64,000 nt of DNA, taken from assembly GCA_036267975.1 (NCBI GenBank), contig DATAVA010000035.1, forward strand, positions 1-64,000. The letters are read 5' to 3'. The DNA comes from DAIDKA01 sp036267975. Its GTDB lineage: Bacteria; Pseudomonadota; Gammaproteobacteria; Steroidobacterales; Steroidobacteraceae. Below the pieces are notes generated by a model. That model worked only from the letters and a program-made list of their open reading frames with translations. It ran no database searches and was not told the origin of the DNA. Position numbers and translations under genes: made by a program. Positions 16,207-25,217 of this stretch are shown here, piece by piece; position 1 is the first letter of the stretch, and each line of letters begins with the position of its first letter.

Positions 16207-17133
16207 TCATTCGAAGCGTTCCACGACCTCATGACGACAGCGCATGAACGCATCTGCCACGAGCCGCAGCGGCGCGAGATCCACGTCGTTGTCGCCGGTT
16301 TCGATCAGGACGGCGAAGCGTTCATACACGGCGGCGTACTCGTTGGGGACGTCGGTGATGATGGGCCCATCATCTACCCTCAGCACCGCACCGCCTTGAG
16401 CCAGATCCAGCTCCCCGGCATCCGTATCGAACCTGATCGACCACACTTGCGGACCGGTTTGCCGCCAATCGAATACGGCATGCACCGGGACATCCGAGAG
16501 GCTGCGCAAGTGAAGGTCCGCTGCGATCGGTGTGTCACGGTTGCGCGGGATCTGCAGCGTGCCATCCAGCACCCGCAATGGTTCGGCGATGAGGCGTGTC
16601 AGAATCGACACGGCGTTGATGCCCGGATCGAACACTCCGAAGCCGCCGGGTTCCCAAATCCAGGTCTGGCCTGGATGCCAGTGCCGCACGTCCTCGCGCC
16701 ACTCGACCCGCACACGGCGGATATGGCGACCCTTCAGCCAAGTGCGCGCCGGTTCCACCGCCGGCGCATGGCGCGAATGCCAAGCTGCATACAGTGTCCT
16801 GCGCGCCTCGCACGCCAGGCGCAGCAACTGATCGACTTCCAGCGAACCGGCCCCCGGTGGCTTTTCCAGCAGCACGTGCTTGCCCGCGCGCAGCGCCAGC
16901 GCTGCGGCGTTGAACCGGTACTGCGGCGGCTGGCACAGGATCACGGCGTCGATGCCGATGCCGGACCCCAGCAGCGCTGCGATGTCCGGAAAATTCGGAA
17001 CACCGGGCACTGCGCCAACCGGGCTGGCGGCGGCAACCAGCTCGAACGACGGCGAATGCGCAATGGCCGGCAGGTGTTGGTCGTGCGCAATCTTGCCCAG
17101 TCCGACCACCGCCACCCTGATCGGCGTGTTCAC
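16207..17133 (-). CDS. Gfo/Idh/MocA oxidoreductase, probable D-galactose 1-dehydrogenase
   Basis: 308 residues from a GTG start. The N terminus is a Rossmann fold (IRVAVVGLGKIAHDQHLPAI) and the motif GKHVLLEKPPGAGSLEVDQL carries the EKP lysine; EKPPGA is typical of the D-galactose/L-arabinose 1-dehydrogenase group. WIWEPGGFGVFDPGINAVSI forms the substrate pocket segment. The enzyme would oxidise D-galactose (or L-arabinose) to the lactone with NAD(P)+, the first step of the non-phosphorylating route whose later genes surround it. It overlaps the preceding FAH-family gene by 4 bp. The choice between galactose and arabinose is inference from the linked dgoK and dgoA. Confidence 0.8.
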   Translation of the reverse strand: MNTPIRVAVVGLGKIAHDQHLPAIAHSPSFELVAAASPVGAVPGVPNFPDIAALLGSGIGIDAVILCQPPQYRFNAAALALRAGKHVLLEKPPGAGSLEVDQLLRLACEARRTLYAAWHSRHAPAVEPARTWLKGRHIRRVRVEWREDVRHWHPGQTWIWEPGGFGVFDPGINAVSILTRLIAEPLRVLDGTLQIPRNRDTPIAADLHLRSLSDVPVHAVFDWRQTGPQVWSIRFDTDAGELDLAQGGAVLRVDDGPIITDVPNEYAAVYERFAVLIETGDNDVDLAPLRLVADAFMRCRHEVVERFE

Positions 17134-18110
17134 AGCACCGTCACCGCCACCTGCGGCGTTGCCGTGGTCCCGAGTGTGTTGCGGAGCGGCAGCGAAAAAG
17201 GGGATGCGGCGATTTCAAAAACGTCACCGGGCTGCGCGCGCACGTCGTCCGCAAAGGACAACGTCCCCGTGCCCAGAAAATGAACGTGAACATCACCTGG
17301 GCGCCGAAACGGGGCATATTTGAAATGGTGATATTCGAGATTATCCAGGCTGTGCGACATGTTGTCTTCGCCGGATGAGAATGCCTTTTCCCAAAGCACT
17401 TGTCCGCCGCGCAGGATGCGGCTCATCCCTTCAATCCGACGCGGCAGCCCGCCGATGAGCAACTCCGGCCCCAGCGCCGCCGGGCGCAACTTGGAATGCG
17501 CCAGCCACAGATAGTTCTCCCGCTCCGTCACGTGATCGGAGAACTCATTGGCGAGCACAAATCCGATGCGCACGGGATTGCCGGCCGCATCGATCAGATA
17601 GATGGCGGCGATTTCCGGCTCCTCGCCCGCATCCAGAGCGAAATCAGGCGCGGCCAAGATCCCCCCCGGCGCCACCACGCATGAGCCATCGCCTTTGAAG
17701 AACCATTCCGGCTGCACGCCGCGCTGTCCTTGGGGGGGTTTACCACCCTCCAGGCCCATCACGAACATTTTCATCGAGTCGGACAGCTGCGGCTTCTCAC
17801 TCAAAGCCCGGTGCATGCGATCGCGCTCGTGTGCCGAGCCGGCATGGGTCAATCCGGTTCCGCTCAGCAGCAGATGGGCCGGGTCGGCATGATCGATGGG
17901 CGCGAGCAGTTCCACGACTGACAGGTCCACCGCATCGCCCGCACCCAACTGCGCGATGAGTTCGCCAAGGCGCATGCGGTCGCGGCACGCGCGCGTGGCA
18001 AGCTGCAGTGTCGAGTGCATCCCTGGGACCAGGCGCGGCCGTCCGCCGTCACGCCGCACCGCCACGCCGCGTGCTCCTTGGTGAGTTCTGAACTGAATGA
18101 GCGATAGCAC
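17130..18110 (-). CDS. Fumarylacetoacetate-hydrolase-fold protein, AraD1/GguC family
   Basis: 326 residues. The C-terminal FAH fold shows PEIAAIYLIDAAGNPVRIGF, VLANEFSDHVTERENYLWLA, HSKLRPAALGPELLIGGLPR and a late beta segment VHVHFLGTGTLSFADDVRAQ. This is the AraD1/GguC group found in L-arabinose and D-galactose operons. Relatives such as XylX dehydrate 2-keto-3-deoxy-pentonates to alpha-ketoglutarate semialdehyde, so a 2-keto-3-deoxy-L-arabonate dehydratase role is likely, though I infer it from family and context. Its product would go to ketoglutarate-semialdehyde dehydrogenase, whose gene immediately upstream (27 bp) is broken. Confidence 0.75.
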   Translation of the reverse strand: MLSLIQFRTHQGARGVAVRRDGGRPRLVPGMHSTLQLATRACRDRMRLGELIAQLGAGDAVDLSVVELLAPIDHADPAHLLLSGTGLTHAGSAHERDRMHRALSEKPQLSDSMKMFVMGLEGGKPPQGQRGVQPEWFFKGDGSCVVAPGGILAAPDFALDAGEEPEIAAIYLIDAAGNPVRIGFVLANEFSDHVTERENYLWLAHSKLRPAALGPELLIGGLPRRIEGMSRILRGGQVLWEKAFSSGEDNMSHSLDNLEYHHFKYAPFRRPGDVHVHFLGTGTLSFADDVRAQPGDVFEIAASPFSLPLRNTLGTTATPQVAVTVL

Positions 18111-18136
18111 AGCGAGTTCTCCGGGGCGTGACTGAT

Positions 18137-18829
18137 TCAGGAGGCTGCGCGCGGCACGCGGACCACCCCATCGATACGGCGCGACAGCGCCAGCGGATTT
18201 TCATCCCGCAGCGCCTCGGGCAGCAGTTCATCGGGCAGATTCTGATAGCGCACCGGCCGCAAAAAGCGCTGAATCGCCAGTGACCCCACTGATGTGGTGC
18301 GCACATCGGTCGTTGCCGGAAAAGGCCCGCCATGTACCATGGCATGGTATACCTCGACGCCGGTGGGCCAGCCATTGCCGATGATGCGGCTGACCTTGCG
18401 TTCCAGACGCGGCAGCAGATCCGCCACCAGCGGCACATCTTCCTTGTCGAAGAATATGCTGGCCGTGAGCTGCCCTTCCAGCATCTCGATCACCTGAGCC
18501 ATCTGCCCCACATCCCGCGCCCGCACCAGCAGCGACGACGGACCGAATACTTCCCGCCGCAGCGCCGCGTCGGTCATGAACCGGCTCGCCTCCACCGCAA
18601 ACAATCCTGCCTGCTGCTCGGCGCCCTGGATCTCCCCGCCCACCATTTGCAGGAACCTGGCCCGCGCGGCAAGCTCACAGGCGTGGGCGACATCACCGGC
18701 GTGCGCTTGCTGGAACGGCGGTCCGATAGACTGTCCGGTGGCCGGATTGATGGCCGCAAATGTGTCGCGGCCGGCTTCGGGTGTGCCGTCGACCAGCACC
18801 GCGCCGGTGATCTGAATTGGCGGGCTCAT
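18137..18829 (-). pseudogene. Alpha-ketoglutarate semialdehyde dehydrogenase with large in-frame internal deletion
   Basis: 230 residues remain of a protein normally near 525. The first 57 (MSPPIQITGAVLVDGTPEAG through HACELAARA) are the normal N terminus; the rest, from about QMVGGEIQGAEQQAGLFAVE on, is the normal C terminus including REVFGPSSLLVRARDVGQMA and GWPTGVEVYHAMVHGGPFPA. The join lies near 18655. The missing 300 residues hold the NAD(P)-binding domain, catalytic cysteine and general-base glutamate, so the product cannot be an active aldehyde dehydrogenase. The frame is intact and the downstream genes can still be transcribed and translated. It faces the lactonase gene across a 45-bp divergent promoter region. 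Confidence 0.85.
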
Positions 18830-18830
18830 T

Positions 18831-18850
18831 TGTCTGACATTATACTGAGA
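18831..18850. promoter_or_regulatory. Operator-like site in the divergent promoter of the sugar operons
   Basis: The sequence TGTCTGACATTATACTGAGA shares 15 of 20 positions with the site at 21143-21162, including TGTCTGA at the left and TATACT in the centre. It lies between the divergent starts at 18829 and 18875, and on the minus strand it contains a TATAAT box. A GntR-type regulator encoded at 24.3-25.1 kb is the natural candidate. Confidence 0.5.
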
Positions 18851-18874
18851 CGTGCTCGGGAGGCGAGAGCTCAT

Positions 18875-19747
18875 ATGCAAATCCATTGCGTCGCCGCCGT
18901 TCGCGCTCAGCTCGGGGAGGGACCGCTGTGGGACGCCGCGCGCGGCCTCATCTGGTGGCTCGACATCCGTGCGGGGATGCTGCATCGGCATGATGTAACA
19001 ACCGGTGGCAACGCAGCGCAGCGGCTCCAATGCCGCCTCACGGCGCTCGGACTCACGCGGCGCGATGAGCTCATCGCCTGTGGCGATCGCGGCTTCGCCC
19101 GCCTGCACATTGCCCCGGATCTGTCGGTGCACGTCGGCGAAGTGCTCGCGTCACCCCGCGAGCGGACTGGCAACCGCTTCAATGATGGCAAAGTCGATGA
19201 CCACGGGCGGTTCTGGGCCGGCACCATGGACGATGCCGAACTGGGTGCCCACGGCGCGCTGTATCGGCTGGACCCCGGTGGTGCCGCCAAGCAGATTCGC
19301 ACCGGCATCAGCGTACCCAATGGACCATGCTTTCTGGCCGACGGCACCATGCTGATGACCGATAGTCCCCATCGGCGCATTACCGCAGTGCAGCTCGATG
19401 AGGCCGGGGACCCCCTCGCCGAGCGGGAGTTCGCACGCTTCGGCCCGAGCGAAGGCATTCCCGATGGCATGACGGTCGATGCGGATGACCACGTCTGGGT
19501 CGCCTTCTGGGACGGATGGTGCGTGCGCCGCCTGTCGCCTGCCGGACGCGTCGTCGCAGAGATTGGCCTGCCGGTACAGCGGCCCACCTGTCCGGTCTTC
19601 GGCGGGCCGCGGCTGCAGCACCTCTATGTGACCACCGCCACCACGGGACTTTCCGCAGCCGCATTGGCCGCACAGCCCCTGGCCGGGAACCTGCTGCGCT
19701 TGGAGCCTGGCGTGGAAGGCCTTCCGACGGCACGGTTTGCAGGCTGA
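18875..19747 (+). CDS. SMP-30/gluconolactonase family sugar lactonase
   Basis: 290 residues starting MQIHCVAAVRAQLGEGPLWD. Beta-propeller lactonase motifs: LGEGPLWDAARGLIWWLDIR with the metal-binding glutamate, GNRFNDGKVDDHGRFWAGTM with the metal-binding asparagine and aspartate, SVPNGPCFLADGTMLMTDSP, and PDGMTVDADDHVWVAFWDGW. It hydrolyses an aldonolactone to the acid (here probably D-galactono- or L-arabino-gamma-lactone), the second step of the pathway. The start at 18875 is chosen because homology begins there; the longer frame runs antisense through the opposite gene. It is transcribed divergently from the dehydrogenase operon. Confidence 0.88.
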   Translation: MQIHCVAAVRAQLGEGPLWDAARGLIWWLDIRAGMLHRHDVTTGGNAAQRLQCRLTALGLTRRDELIACGDRGFARLHIAPDLSVHVGEVLASPRERTGNRFNDGKVDDHGRFWAGTMDDAELGAHGALYRLDPGGAAKQIRTGISVPNGPCFLADGTMLMTDSPHRRITAVQLDEAGDPLAEREFARFGPSEGIPDGMTVDADDHVWVAFWDGWCVRRLSPAGRVVAEIGLPVQRPTCPVFGGPRLQHLYVTTATTGLSAAALAAQPLAGNLLRLEPGVEGLPTARFAG

Positions 19748-19766
19748 CGATGCCGACAGCGGCGGA

Positions 19767-21089
19767 TCAGGATTCCAATTGCTCATCGCCCAAGGTCTCG
19801 CCAGCCGCAGCGACCGTACGTGACCCCCAGATTCCATACCACAGCACGTACAGCTCGCACGCCGCGGTCAGCAGGAACGAGTGTTGCAGGCCGTAGCGGT
19901 CAGCGAGCCACCCCTGGATGATGACCAGCGCGCCGCCCGCAATGGCCATGATCAGCAGTCCCGAGCCCTCCTCCGTCAGCGGCCCAAGGCCCCGGATGCC
20001 CAGCGTGAAAATGGTCGGGAACATGATCGAATGAAACAGCCCGACCAGGATCAACGCGCCCATGGCGGTGGGGCCCTGCACCAGACTCGCCACCAGCATC
20101 GTCACGAATGCCGCCAGCGCAAATGCGGCAAGAACCCGCTCGCCGGGTATCCAGCGCATCAGCGCACTGCCTACGAAGCGGCCCACCATCATGCCGCCCC
20201 ACAGCAGGAACAGATAATGCGAGGCCTGCTCATGTGACACCGCGGCGATCTGCGGCTCCGACACAAAATTGATGAACAGATTGCCAACGCCGATTTCCGC
20301 AATCAGGTAGATGAAGATGGCCGGCACCCCCAGCACCAGGTTGCGATGCCGCCACAGCGAGTGTCCGCGCCGGCGCTGTGCCGAGAGCCGCCGGGTCTGT
20401 GTCCCCATGTCCGGTAGTTTGAAACGCCCGATGATGATGGCCAGGACGATGAGGACGACGGCGACGATCAGATAAGGCAGCTGCACCGCCCGCGCATCGG
20501 CCAGGCGCTGCGCTGCACTCAACACACTGCCGGCCTGCGCCGTGCCTGACGCCGACCGGCCCAGAATGAGGTAACCACCGAATAGCGGCGCCAGTGTCGT
20601 TCCCAGCGAATTGAATGCCTGCACCAGATTCAGCCGCGAGGAGGCGGTCTCCACCGGTCCGACGACGGCCACGTAAGGATTGGCGGCCACCTGCAGCAGC
20701 GTGATGCCGCTGGCGATCACGAACAGCGCCGTGAGCGTGACGCCATAGGAGGGCAGGCGTGAGGCGAGAATCATGCCGAGCGCGCCCACGGCCATGATCA
20801 GCAGCCCCCACACCAGCGATCGGCGATACCCGATTCGCTCGATCAGCCACGCCGCGGGCATGGAGGCTACGAAATACGCGATGAACCAGACCGACTCGAT
20901 CAAGGTCGTCTGCACGTAATTCAGCTCGAACACACTCTTTAGGTGGGGCAGCAGCGTGTTGTTGATGACGGTGATGAATCCCCAGATGAAGAACAGGCTC
21001 GCCAGCAGCCGCAGGGCCGGACCGTAGCGCGCGGGCGGTGCTGCTGCGGATGCTTGAGCTGCGGTGAATGCGGTTCCAACCGGTGCCAT
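19767..21089 (-). CDS. MFS sugar:H+ symporter, FucP/GluP family
   Basis: 440 residues, twelve predicted transmembrane helices. Family marks of the fucose/galactose/glucose permease group: LLASLFFIWGFITVINNTLL in helix 1, YVQTTLIESVWFIAYFVASM in helix 2, QVAANPYVAVVGPVETASSR LNLVQAFNSLGTT across helices 4-5, and MFPTIFTLGIRGLGPLTEEG later. These transporters bring L-fucose, D-galactose or D-glucose across the inner membrane. Position between the lactonase and the mutarotase supports D-galactose. The start at 21089 is chosen because homology and an ACGGAG ribosome binding site fit it; it lies 55 bp from the palindromic operator shared with galM. Confidence 0.88.
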   Translation of the reverse strand: MAPVGTAFTAAQASAAAPPARYGPALRLLASLFFIWGFITVINNTLLPHLKSVFELNYVQTTLIESVWFIAYFVASMPAAWLIERIGYRRSLVWGLLIMAVGALGMILASRLPSYGVTLTALFVIASGITLLQVAANPYVAVVGPVETASSRLNLVQAFNSLGTTLAPLFGGYLILGRSASGTAQAGSVLSAAQRLADARAVQLPYLIVAVVLIVLAIIIGRFKLPDMGTQTRRLSAQRRRGHSLWRHRNLVLGVPAIFIYLIAEIGVGNLFINFVSEPQIAAVSHEQASHYLFLLWGGMMVGRFVGSALMRWIPGERVLAAFALAAFVTMLVASLVQGPTAMGALILVGLFHSIMFPTIFTLGIRGLGPLTEEGSGLLIMAIAGGALVIIQGWLADRYGLQHSFLLTAACELYVLWYGIWGSRTVAAAGETLGDEQLES

Positions 21090-21144
21090 GGCGCTCCGTC
21101 TCGAGTGGATTTGCCGTCCCCACGACCGTGGTACGTTCTTTTGT

Positions 21145-21160
21145 CTGAGTATATACTCAG
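21145..21160. promoter_or_regulatory. Perfect palindrome CTGAGTATATACTCAG between the transporter and mutarotase genes
   Basis: The 16-bp palindrome lies in the divergent region between the starts at 21089 (minus) and 21250 (plus), immediately after TTGT. It resembles the site at 18831-18850, and a partial match (TGTCTGAGT) occurs at 25295-25303 upstream of the GntR regulator. It is a good candidate for the regulator's main operator. Confidence 0.65.
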
Positions 21161-21249
21161 GCTCCGCCACGCCGCACAAGGGATTCACGGTGCACCGCTA
21201 CGGCAGGGGCGATTGCCTAAATTATTGGTCCACCAATGGGGGGACGCAG

Positions 21250-22407
21250 GTGCTGCGCCACAGAACCACAAGCTTGCCAAGGCACATCGCATGCCTTGCG
21301 ATCCTGTCCGTGTCGATGCCCCTGCACTCCTGGGCGGCGAGCGCCGAACGCGCGCCCTTCGGAAAGTTACCCGATGGCACGCTCATCGAGGCGGTGATGC
21401 TGCGCAATGCGCACGGTGTCAGCGCCCGGATCATCACCTATGGCGCCACGTTGCAGGAGCTCGTGGCACCGGATCGCCGCGGCCATCCGGCCGACATCGC
21501 CCTGGGATATGACGATCTGGCCGGCTACGTGCAGCATCCGAACTATTACGGGGCGACCATCGGCCGCTTCGCCAACCGCATCGCCGGCGCGCGCTTCAGT
21601 CTGGATGGTAAGACCTACTCCCTCGCCCTCAATGACAAGCCCAACTCCCTTCACGGCGGCCTTAAGGGCTTCGACAAGCAGGTGTGGCGCATCGATGGCG
21701 TCGACTCCGCTGCAGCGGCGAGCGTCACTCTGTCATTGACCAGCCCGGCGGGCGACCAGGGTTATCCCGGCACCCTGCGGGTCACCGAGCACTATTCCCT
21801 GGATGAGACTGGCGCGCTGAGCATTGACTACACGGCCACCACCGATGCGCCAACGGTGGTCAACCTCACCAATCACTCCATCTTCAACCTCGCTGGCGAG
21901 GGCTCGGTGCACGGCGTGCTGGACCAGCGGCTCACCATCCCGGCCAGCCACTACACGCCGGTGGATGCGGCACTGATCCCGACCGGTACGCTGCAAGCGG
22001 TCGCGGGCACGGTGTTCGACTTCACGCACGGGCGTGTCATCGGCCAGGACATCCGCGATGGCCGGGATGCACAGCTCGTGGCGGGCCGCGGTTATGATCA
22101 TAATTTTGCACTCGATGCCGGCCTTACGAGTGCACCGAAGCTTGCCGCTCGCCTGGAGGATCCGGCCTCCGGACGCGCGCTCGAGGTGTGGTCCACGGAG
22201 CCCGGGCTGCAGGTGTATACGGGAAATTTCCTGGACGGCACGCGGGTGGGCAAGCACGGACACCTGTATCGGATGGGTGACGGCATTGCGCTGGAGCCGC
22301 AGAAATTTCCCAATGCACCGAACACCCCCAGCTTCATTTCCGCGCGGCTGAACCCGGGGGCCGCCTATCATCACCGCATGATCTTCCGTCTGTCCGTGCT
22401 TCCCTGA
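21250..22407 (+). CDS. galM: Periplasmic aldose 1-epimerase (mutarotase)
   Basis: 385 residues from a GTG at 21250 that places an arginine-rich n-region and a hydrophobic core (RHIACLAILSVSMPL, then HSWA-AS) as signal peptide. GalM fold motifs: GKLPDGTLIEAVMLRNAHGV, IGRFANRIAGARFSLDGKTY (arginine of the active site), LNDKPNSLHGGLKGFDKQVW with the catalytic histidine, and VNLTNHSIFNLAGEG with the second histidine. It interconverts alpha and beta anomers of galactose or other aldoses before uptake. The codon start is not ATG, and an upstream GTG at 21190 is possible but would spoil the signal peptide. Confidence 0.85.
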   Translation: MLRHRTTSLPRHIACLAILSVSMPLHSWAASAERAPFGKLPDGTLIEAVMLRNAHGVSARIITYGATLQELVAPDRRGHPADIALGYDDLAGYVQHPNYYGATIGRFANRIAGARFSLDGKTYSLALNDKPNSLHGGLKGFDKQVWRIDGVDSAAAASVTLSLTSPAGDQGYPGTLRVTEHYSLDETGALSIDYTATTDAPTVVNLTNHSIFNLAGEGSVHGVLDQRLTIPASHYTPVDAALIPTGTLQAVAGTVFDFTHGRVIGQDIRDGRDAQLVAGRGYDHNFALDAGLTSAPKLAARLEDPASGRALEVWSTEPGLQVYTGNFLDGTRVGKHGHLYRMGDGIALEPQKFPNAPNTPSFISARLNPGAAYHHRMIFRLSVLP

Positions 22408-22417
22408 TCAACACTGG

Positions 22418-24214
22418 ATGCCGATGGCCCATTCCTCCAAGCTGCGCAGCCGCGCCTGGTTCGACAACCCCCAGAACATCGATATGACATCGCTGTACCT
22501 GGAGCGGTATCTGAACTTCGGCATCAGCCTCGAGGAGCTGCGTGACGGGCGACCCATCATCGGCATTGCACAGACCGGCTCGGATCTGTCGCCCTGCAAT
22601 CGCCATCACCTGGTGCTCGCGCAGCGCGTGCGCGAGGGCATCCGCGAGGCCGGCGGGGTGGCACTGGAGTTTCCGGTGCACCCGATCCAGGAGACCGGCA
22701 AGCGCCCTACTGCAGGCCTCGATCGCAATCTTGCTTACCTGGGACTCGTCGAGACCCTCTTCGGCTATCCACTCGATGGGGTGGTGCTGACCACCGGCTG
22801 CGACAAGACCACACCGGCGTGCCTGATGGCGGCCGCCACGGTCAACATCCCCGCGATCGCGCTCTCGGTCGGCCCAATGCTCAATGGCTGGCATCGCGGT
22901 GAGCGCACCGGATCGGGGACCATCGTGTGGAAGGCCCGCCAGATGCTGGCCGCCGGAGAGATCGACCCTGAGGGCTTCATCCGCCTGGTCGCCTCCTCCG
23001 CGCCATCGACGGGGTACTGCAATACCATGGGCACCGCGAGCACCATGAACTCGCTGACCGAGGCCATGGGCATGATGCTGCCCGGCTCGGCGGCAATCCC
23101 CGCCCCGTACCGCGATCGCCAGGAAGTGGCCTATCGGACCGGCAAACGCATTGTGGAAATGGTCGCCGAGGATCTGAAGCCCTCGGACATCATGACGCGC
23201 GAGGCCTTTGTGAACGCGATCGTGCTCAATTCCGCGCTCGGTGGCTCGACCAACGCCCCGTTTCACCTGGCCGCCATCGCGCGGCACCTGGGGGTTGCGC
23301 TGGAGCTGAGCGATTGGGAGACCTACGGCTACGATGTGCCGCTACTGGTGAATCTGCAGCCGGCCGGCGAGTATCTCGGGGAGGACTTCTATCGCGCCGG
23401 CGGCGTACCGGCGGTCATTCAACAACTGATGCAGCACGGCCTGATCCACGAGTCCACGCGGACCGTCAACGGCCGCAGCTTGGGTGACAACTGCCGCGCG
23501 GCCCGCATCGAGGACGAGAAGGTCATCCATCCGTTCAGCGCGCCGCTGATGCCACAGGCCGGCTTTCTGGTGCTCAAGGGCAATCTGTTCGATTCGGCCA
23601 TCATGAAGACCAGTGTCATCAGCCCCGAATTTCGCGCCCGCTATCTGAGCAACCCGGATGATCCGGAAGCCTTCGAAGGTCCCGCGGTGGTATTCGATGG
23701 ACCGGAGGACTATCACCGCCGCATCGATGATCCGGCACTGTCGATCCACTCCGAGTCGATCCTGTTCATGCGCGGGGTCGGGCCCATCGGCTACCCCGGG
23801 GCGGCCGAGGTCGTGAACATGCGCCCGCCGGCGTACCTGATCCGCGAGGGCATGCACGCCCTGCCGTGCGTTGGCGATGGCCGCCAGTCCGGGACCTCCG
23901 CCTCACCCTCGATTCTGAACGCCGCGCCGGAGGCGGCGGCGGGCGGCGGCCTGGCGCTGCTGCGCACCGGTGATCGGGTTCGAATCGATCTGCGGCGCAG
24001 ATGCGTTGACGTGCTCGTGGACGAGGCCGAATTGAGCGCGCGCCGGCGCGCGCTGGAGGCGGCCGGTGGCTTCGCGATTCCTGTCTCGCAAACACCCTGG
24101 CAGCAGATCCAGCGCAGCCTCGTCGGACAGTTGAACTCTGGCGCCATCCTCGAAGGCTCGGAGCGCTTCCAGCACCTGGCGCAAACCGCGGGTGTGCCCC
24201 GCGACAATCATTGA
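22418..24214 (+). CDS. IlvD/Edd-family sugar-acid dehydratase (L-arabinonate/D-galactonate type)
   Basis: 598 residues. Cysteines that bind the iron-sulfur cluster are at C60 (GSDLSPCNRHH), C128 (LTTGCDKTTPA) and C201 (APSTGYCNTMG); this spacing matches Rhizobium L-arabinonate dehydratase, which uses a [2Fe-2S] cluster and also converts D-galactonate and D-fuconate. The C terminus keeps GYPGAAEVVNMRPPAYLIRE and SGTSASPSILNAAPEAAAGG. It dehydrates the aldonate to the 2-keto-3-deoxy acid, so it feeds DgoK. It follows galM by 10 bp on the same strand. Dual substrate use is likely but inferred. Confidence 0.88.
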   Translation: MPMAHSSKLRSRAWFDNPQNIDMTSLYLERYLNFGISLEELRDGRPIIGIAQTGSDLSPCNRHHLVLAQRVREGIREAGGVALEFPVHPIQETGKRPTAGLDRNLAYLGLVETLFGYPLDGVVLTTGCDKTTPACLMAAATVNIPAIALSVGPMLNGWHRGERTGSGTIVWKARQMLAAGEIDPEGFIRLVASSAPSTGYCNTMGTASTMNSLTEAMGMMLPGSAAIPAPYRDRQEVAYRTGKRIVEMVAEDLKPSDIMTREAFVNAIVLNSALGGSTNAPFHLAAIARHLGVALELSDWETYGYDVPLLVNLQPAGEYLGEDFYRAGGVPAVIQQLMQHGLIHESTRTVNGRSLGDNCRAARIEDEKVIHPFSAPLMPQAGFLVLKGNLFDSAIMKTSVISPEFRARYLSNPDDPEAFEGPAVVFDGPEDYHRRIDDPALSIHSESILFMRGVGPIGYPGAAEVVNMRPPAYLIREGMHALPCVGDGRQSGTSASPSILNAAPEAAAGGGLALLRTGDRVRIDLRRRCVDVLVDEAELSARRRALEAAGGFAIPVSQTPWQQIQRSLVGQLNSGAILEGSERFQHLAQTAGVPRDNH

Positions 24215-24338
24215 ACTGTGGGCCGCAGGCTGCATCGCCCAACGGAGCACCGATCGACTGACCATCGATGCGGTGACTCGTTCCTGGGCGGGGACTCCCA
24301 TCTGGCCGCCAGTTTGCAGTGACGGCGCTGACGGCGGC

Positions 24339-25103
24339 TCAACCGCTGGCCTTCTTGCGCGGCTTGGTGCCGGCCGCGGTGTCAATGCGCGCGAGCCGGA
24401 TGAGGCGTCGCATGGCGGCGCGCGCGCGGGCCGGTTCCTTTTTCGCAATCGCCTGGTAGACCCTCTCATGGTCCGGCATCGGATCTCGGCGCAGGGGTTG
24501 ATTGCGCTGCTTGAAGACGGTCGTGATATGGATGGCGGCCCCCACGCTGGTGGCCAATGAGATCAGGAATGGATTGTTCGTGGCCTGCATCAATGTGGCG
24601 TGGAAGGCCAGATCCGCGTTCTGCCCGGCCTCAGTAGCCAAGGTGTGCACCCGCATGTCCTCGAGTGCCTGGCGCATCCCGCCCAGCTGATTGTGAGTGC
24701 GCCGCGCTGCTGCCAACGCCGCGGCGGCCGGCTCGACCAGATCGCGAAGTTCAAAGAGCGCGTTGAGGAGGTGCGCGTCGGGCTCGGTCTCGAATATCCA
24801 TTCCAGGACGTCAGTGTCCAGGAAGTTCCATTTGGAGCGCGGGTTGATGCGCGTGCCCACCTTGGGGCGCGCATCAAGCAGTCCCTTGGCCGCGAGGATG
24901 CGCAGCGCCTCCCGGTAGGCCGTGCGCGAGACGGCGAACTGTTCGCTCGCCAGCACCTCCCCCTCCAGGATCTCCCCCGGCGCATAGCGCCCGGACATGA
25001 TGGCAATGCCCAGCTGACGTGCGATGGTGCCGTGGATGCGCAGTGACCGCTTGAGTTGGGAACTTGCGCTATTGCGGGACAATAGCTTGGTCACGGGCTT
25101 CAT
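24339..25103 (-). CDS. GntR-family (FadR/FCD type) transcriptional regulator
   Basis: 254 residues from the ATG at 25103; a TTG at 25139 is an alternative. The N-terminal winged helix shows GTIARQLGIAIMSGRYAPGE and SEQFAVSRTAYREALRILAA KGLLDARPKVGTRI. The C-terminal FCD ligand domain shows LLNALFELRDLVEPAAAALA and ADLAFHATLMQATNNPFLIS with metal-binding aspartate and histidine. FCD regulators of this type (such as DgoR) respond to aldonates or keto-deoxy acids and repress the sugar-acid genes. The palindrome at 21145 and the similar site at 18831 are plausible targets. The gene points away from the dehydratase and ends 124 bp downstream of it. Confidence 0.88.
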   Translation of the reverse strand: MKPVTKLLSRNSASSQLKRSLRIHGTIARQLGIAIMSGRYAPGEILEGEVLASEQFAVSRTAYREALRILAAKGLLDARPKVGTRINPRSKWNFLDTDVLEWIFETEPDAHLLNALFELRDLVEPAAAALAAARRTHNQLGGMRQALEDMRVHTLATEAGQNADLAFHATLMQATNNPFLISLATSVGAAIHITTVFKQRNQPLRRDPMPDHERVYQAIAKKEPARARAAMRRLIRLARIDTAAGTKPRKKASG

Positions 25104-25194
25104 CAGGACCGTTTTAGCGGCCTTCGCTGGCAATTGCAACGCCTACGGTGACCCCTTCACCGGGGCCGCATGCCCGCTGGAACGGGACAGAAAG

Positions 25195-25217
25195 AAGGGC
25201 AGCTTCGCGCTGCCCTT
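25195..25217. other. Strong stem-loop in the leader of the GntR regulator
   Basis: A perfect 9-bp stem (AAGGGCAGC with GCTGCCCTT) closes a 5-base TTCGC loop. No long T run follows on either strand, so it is not a clear terminator. It lies 90-115 bp upstream of the regulator start. The rest of 25104-25534 shows no gene. Confidence 0.5.

Noticed and set aside
16105..17283. 392-codon plus-strand frame across the galactose dehydrogenase gene
   Set aside because: It is antisense to the Rossmann and EKP motifs of the real gene, with no domain of its own.
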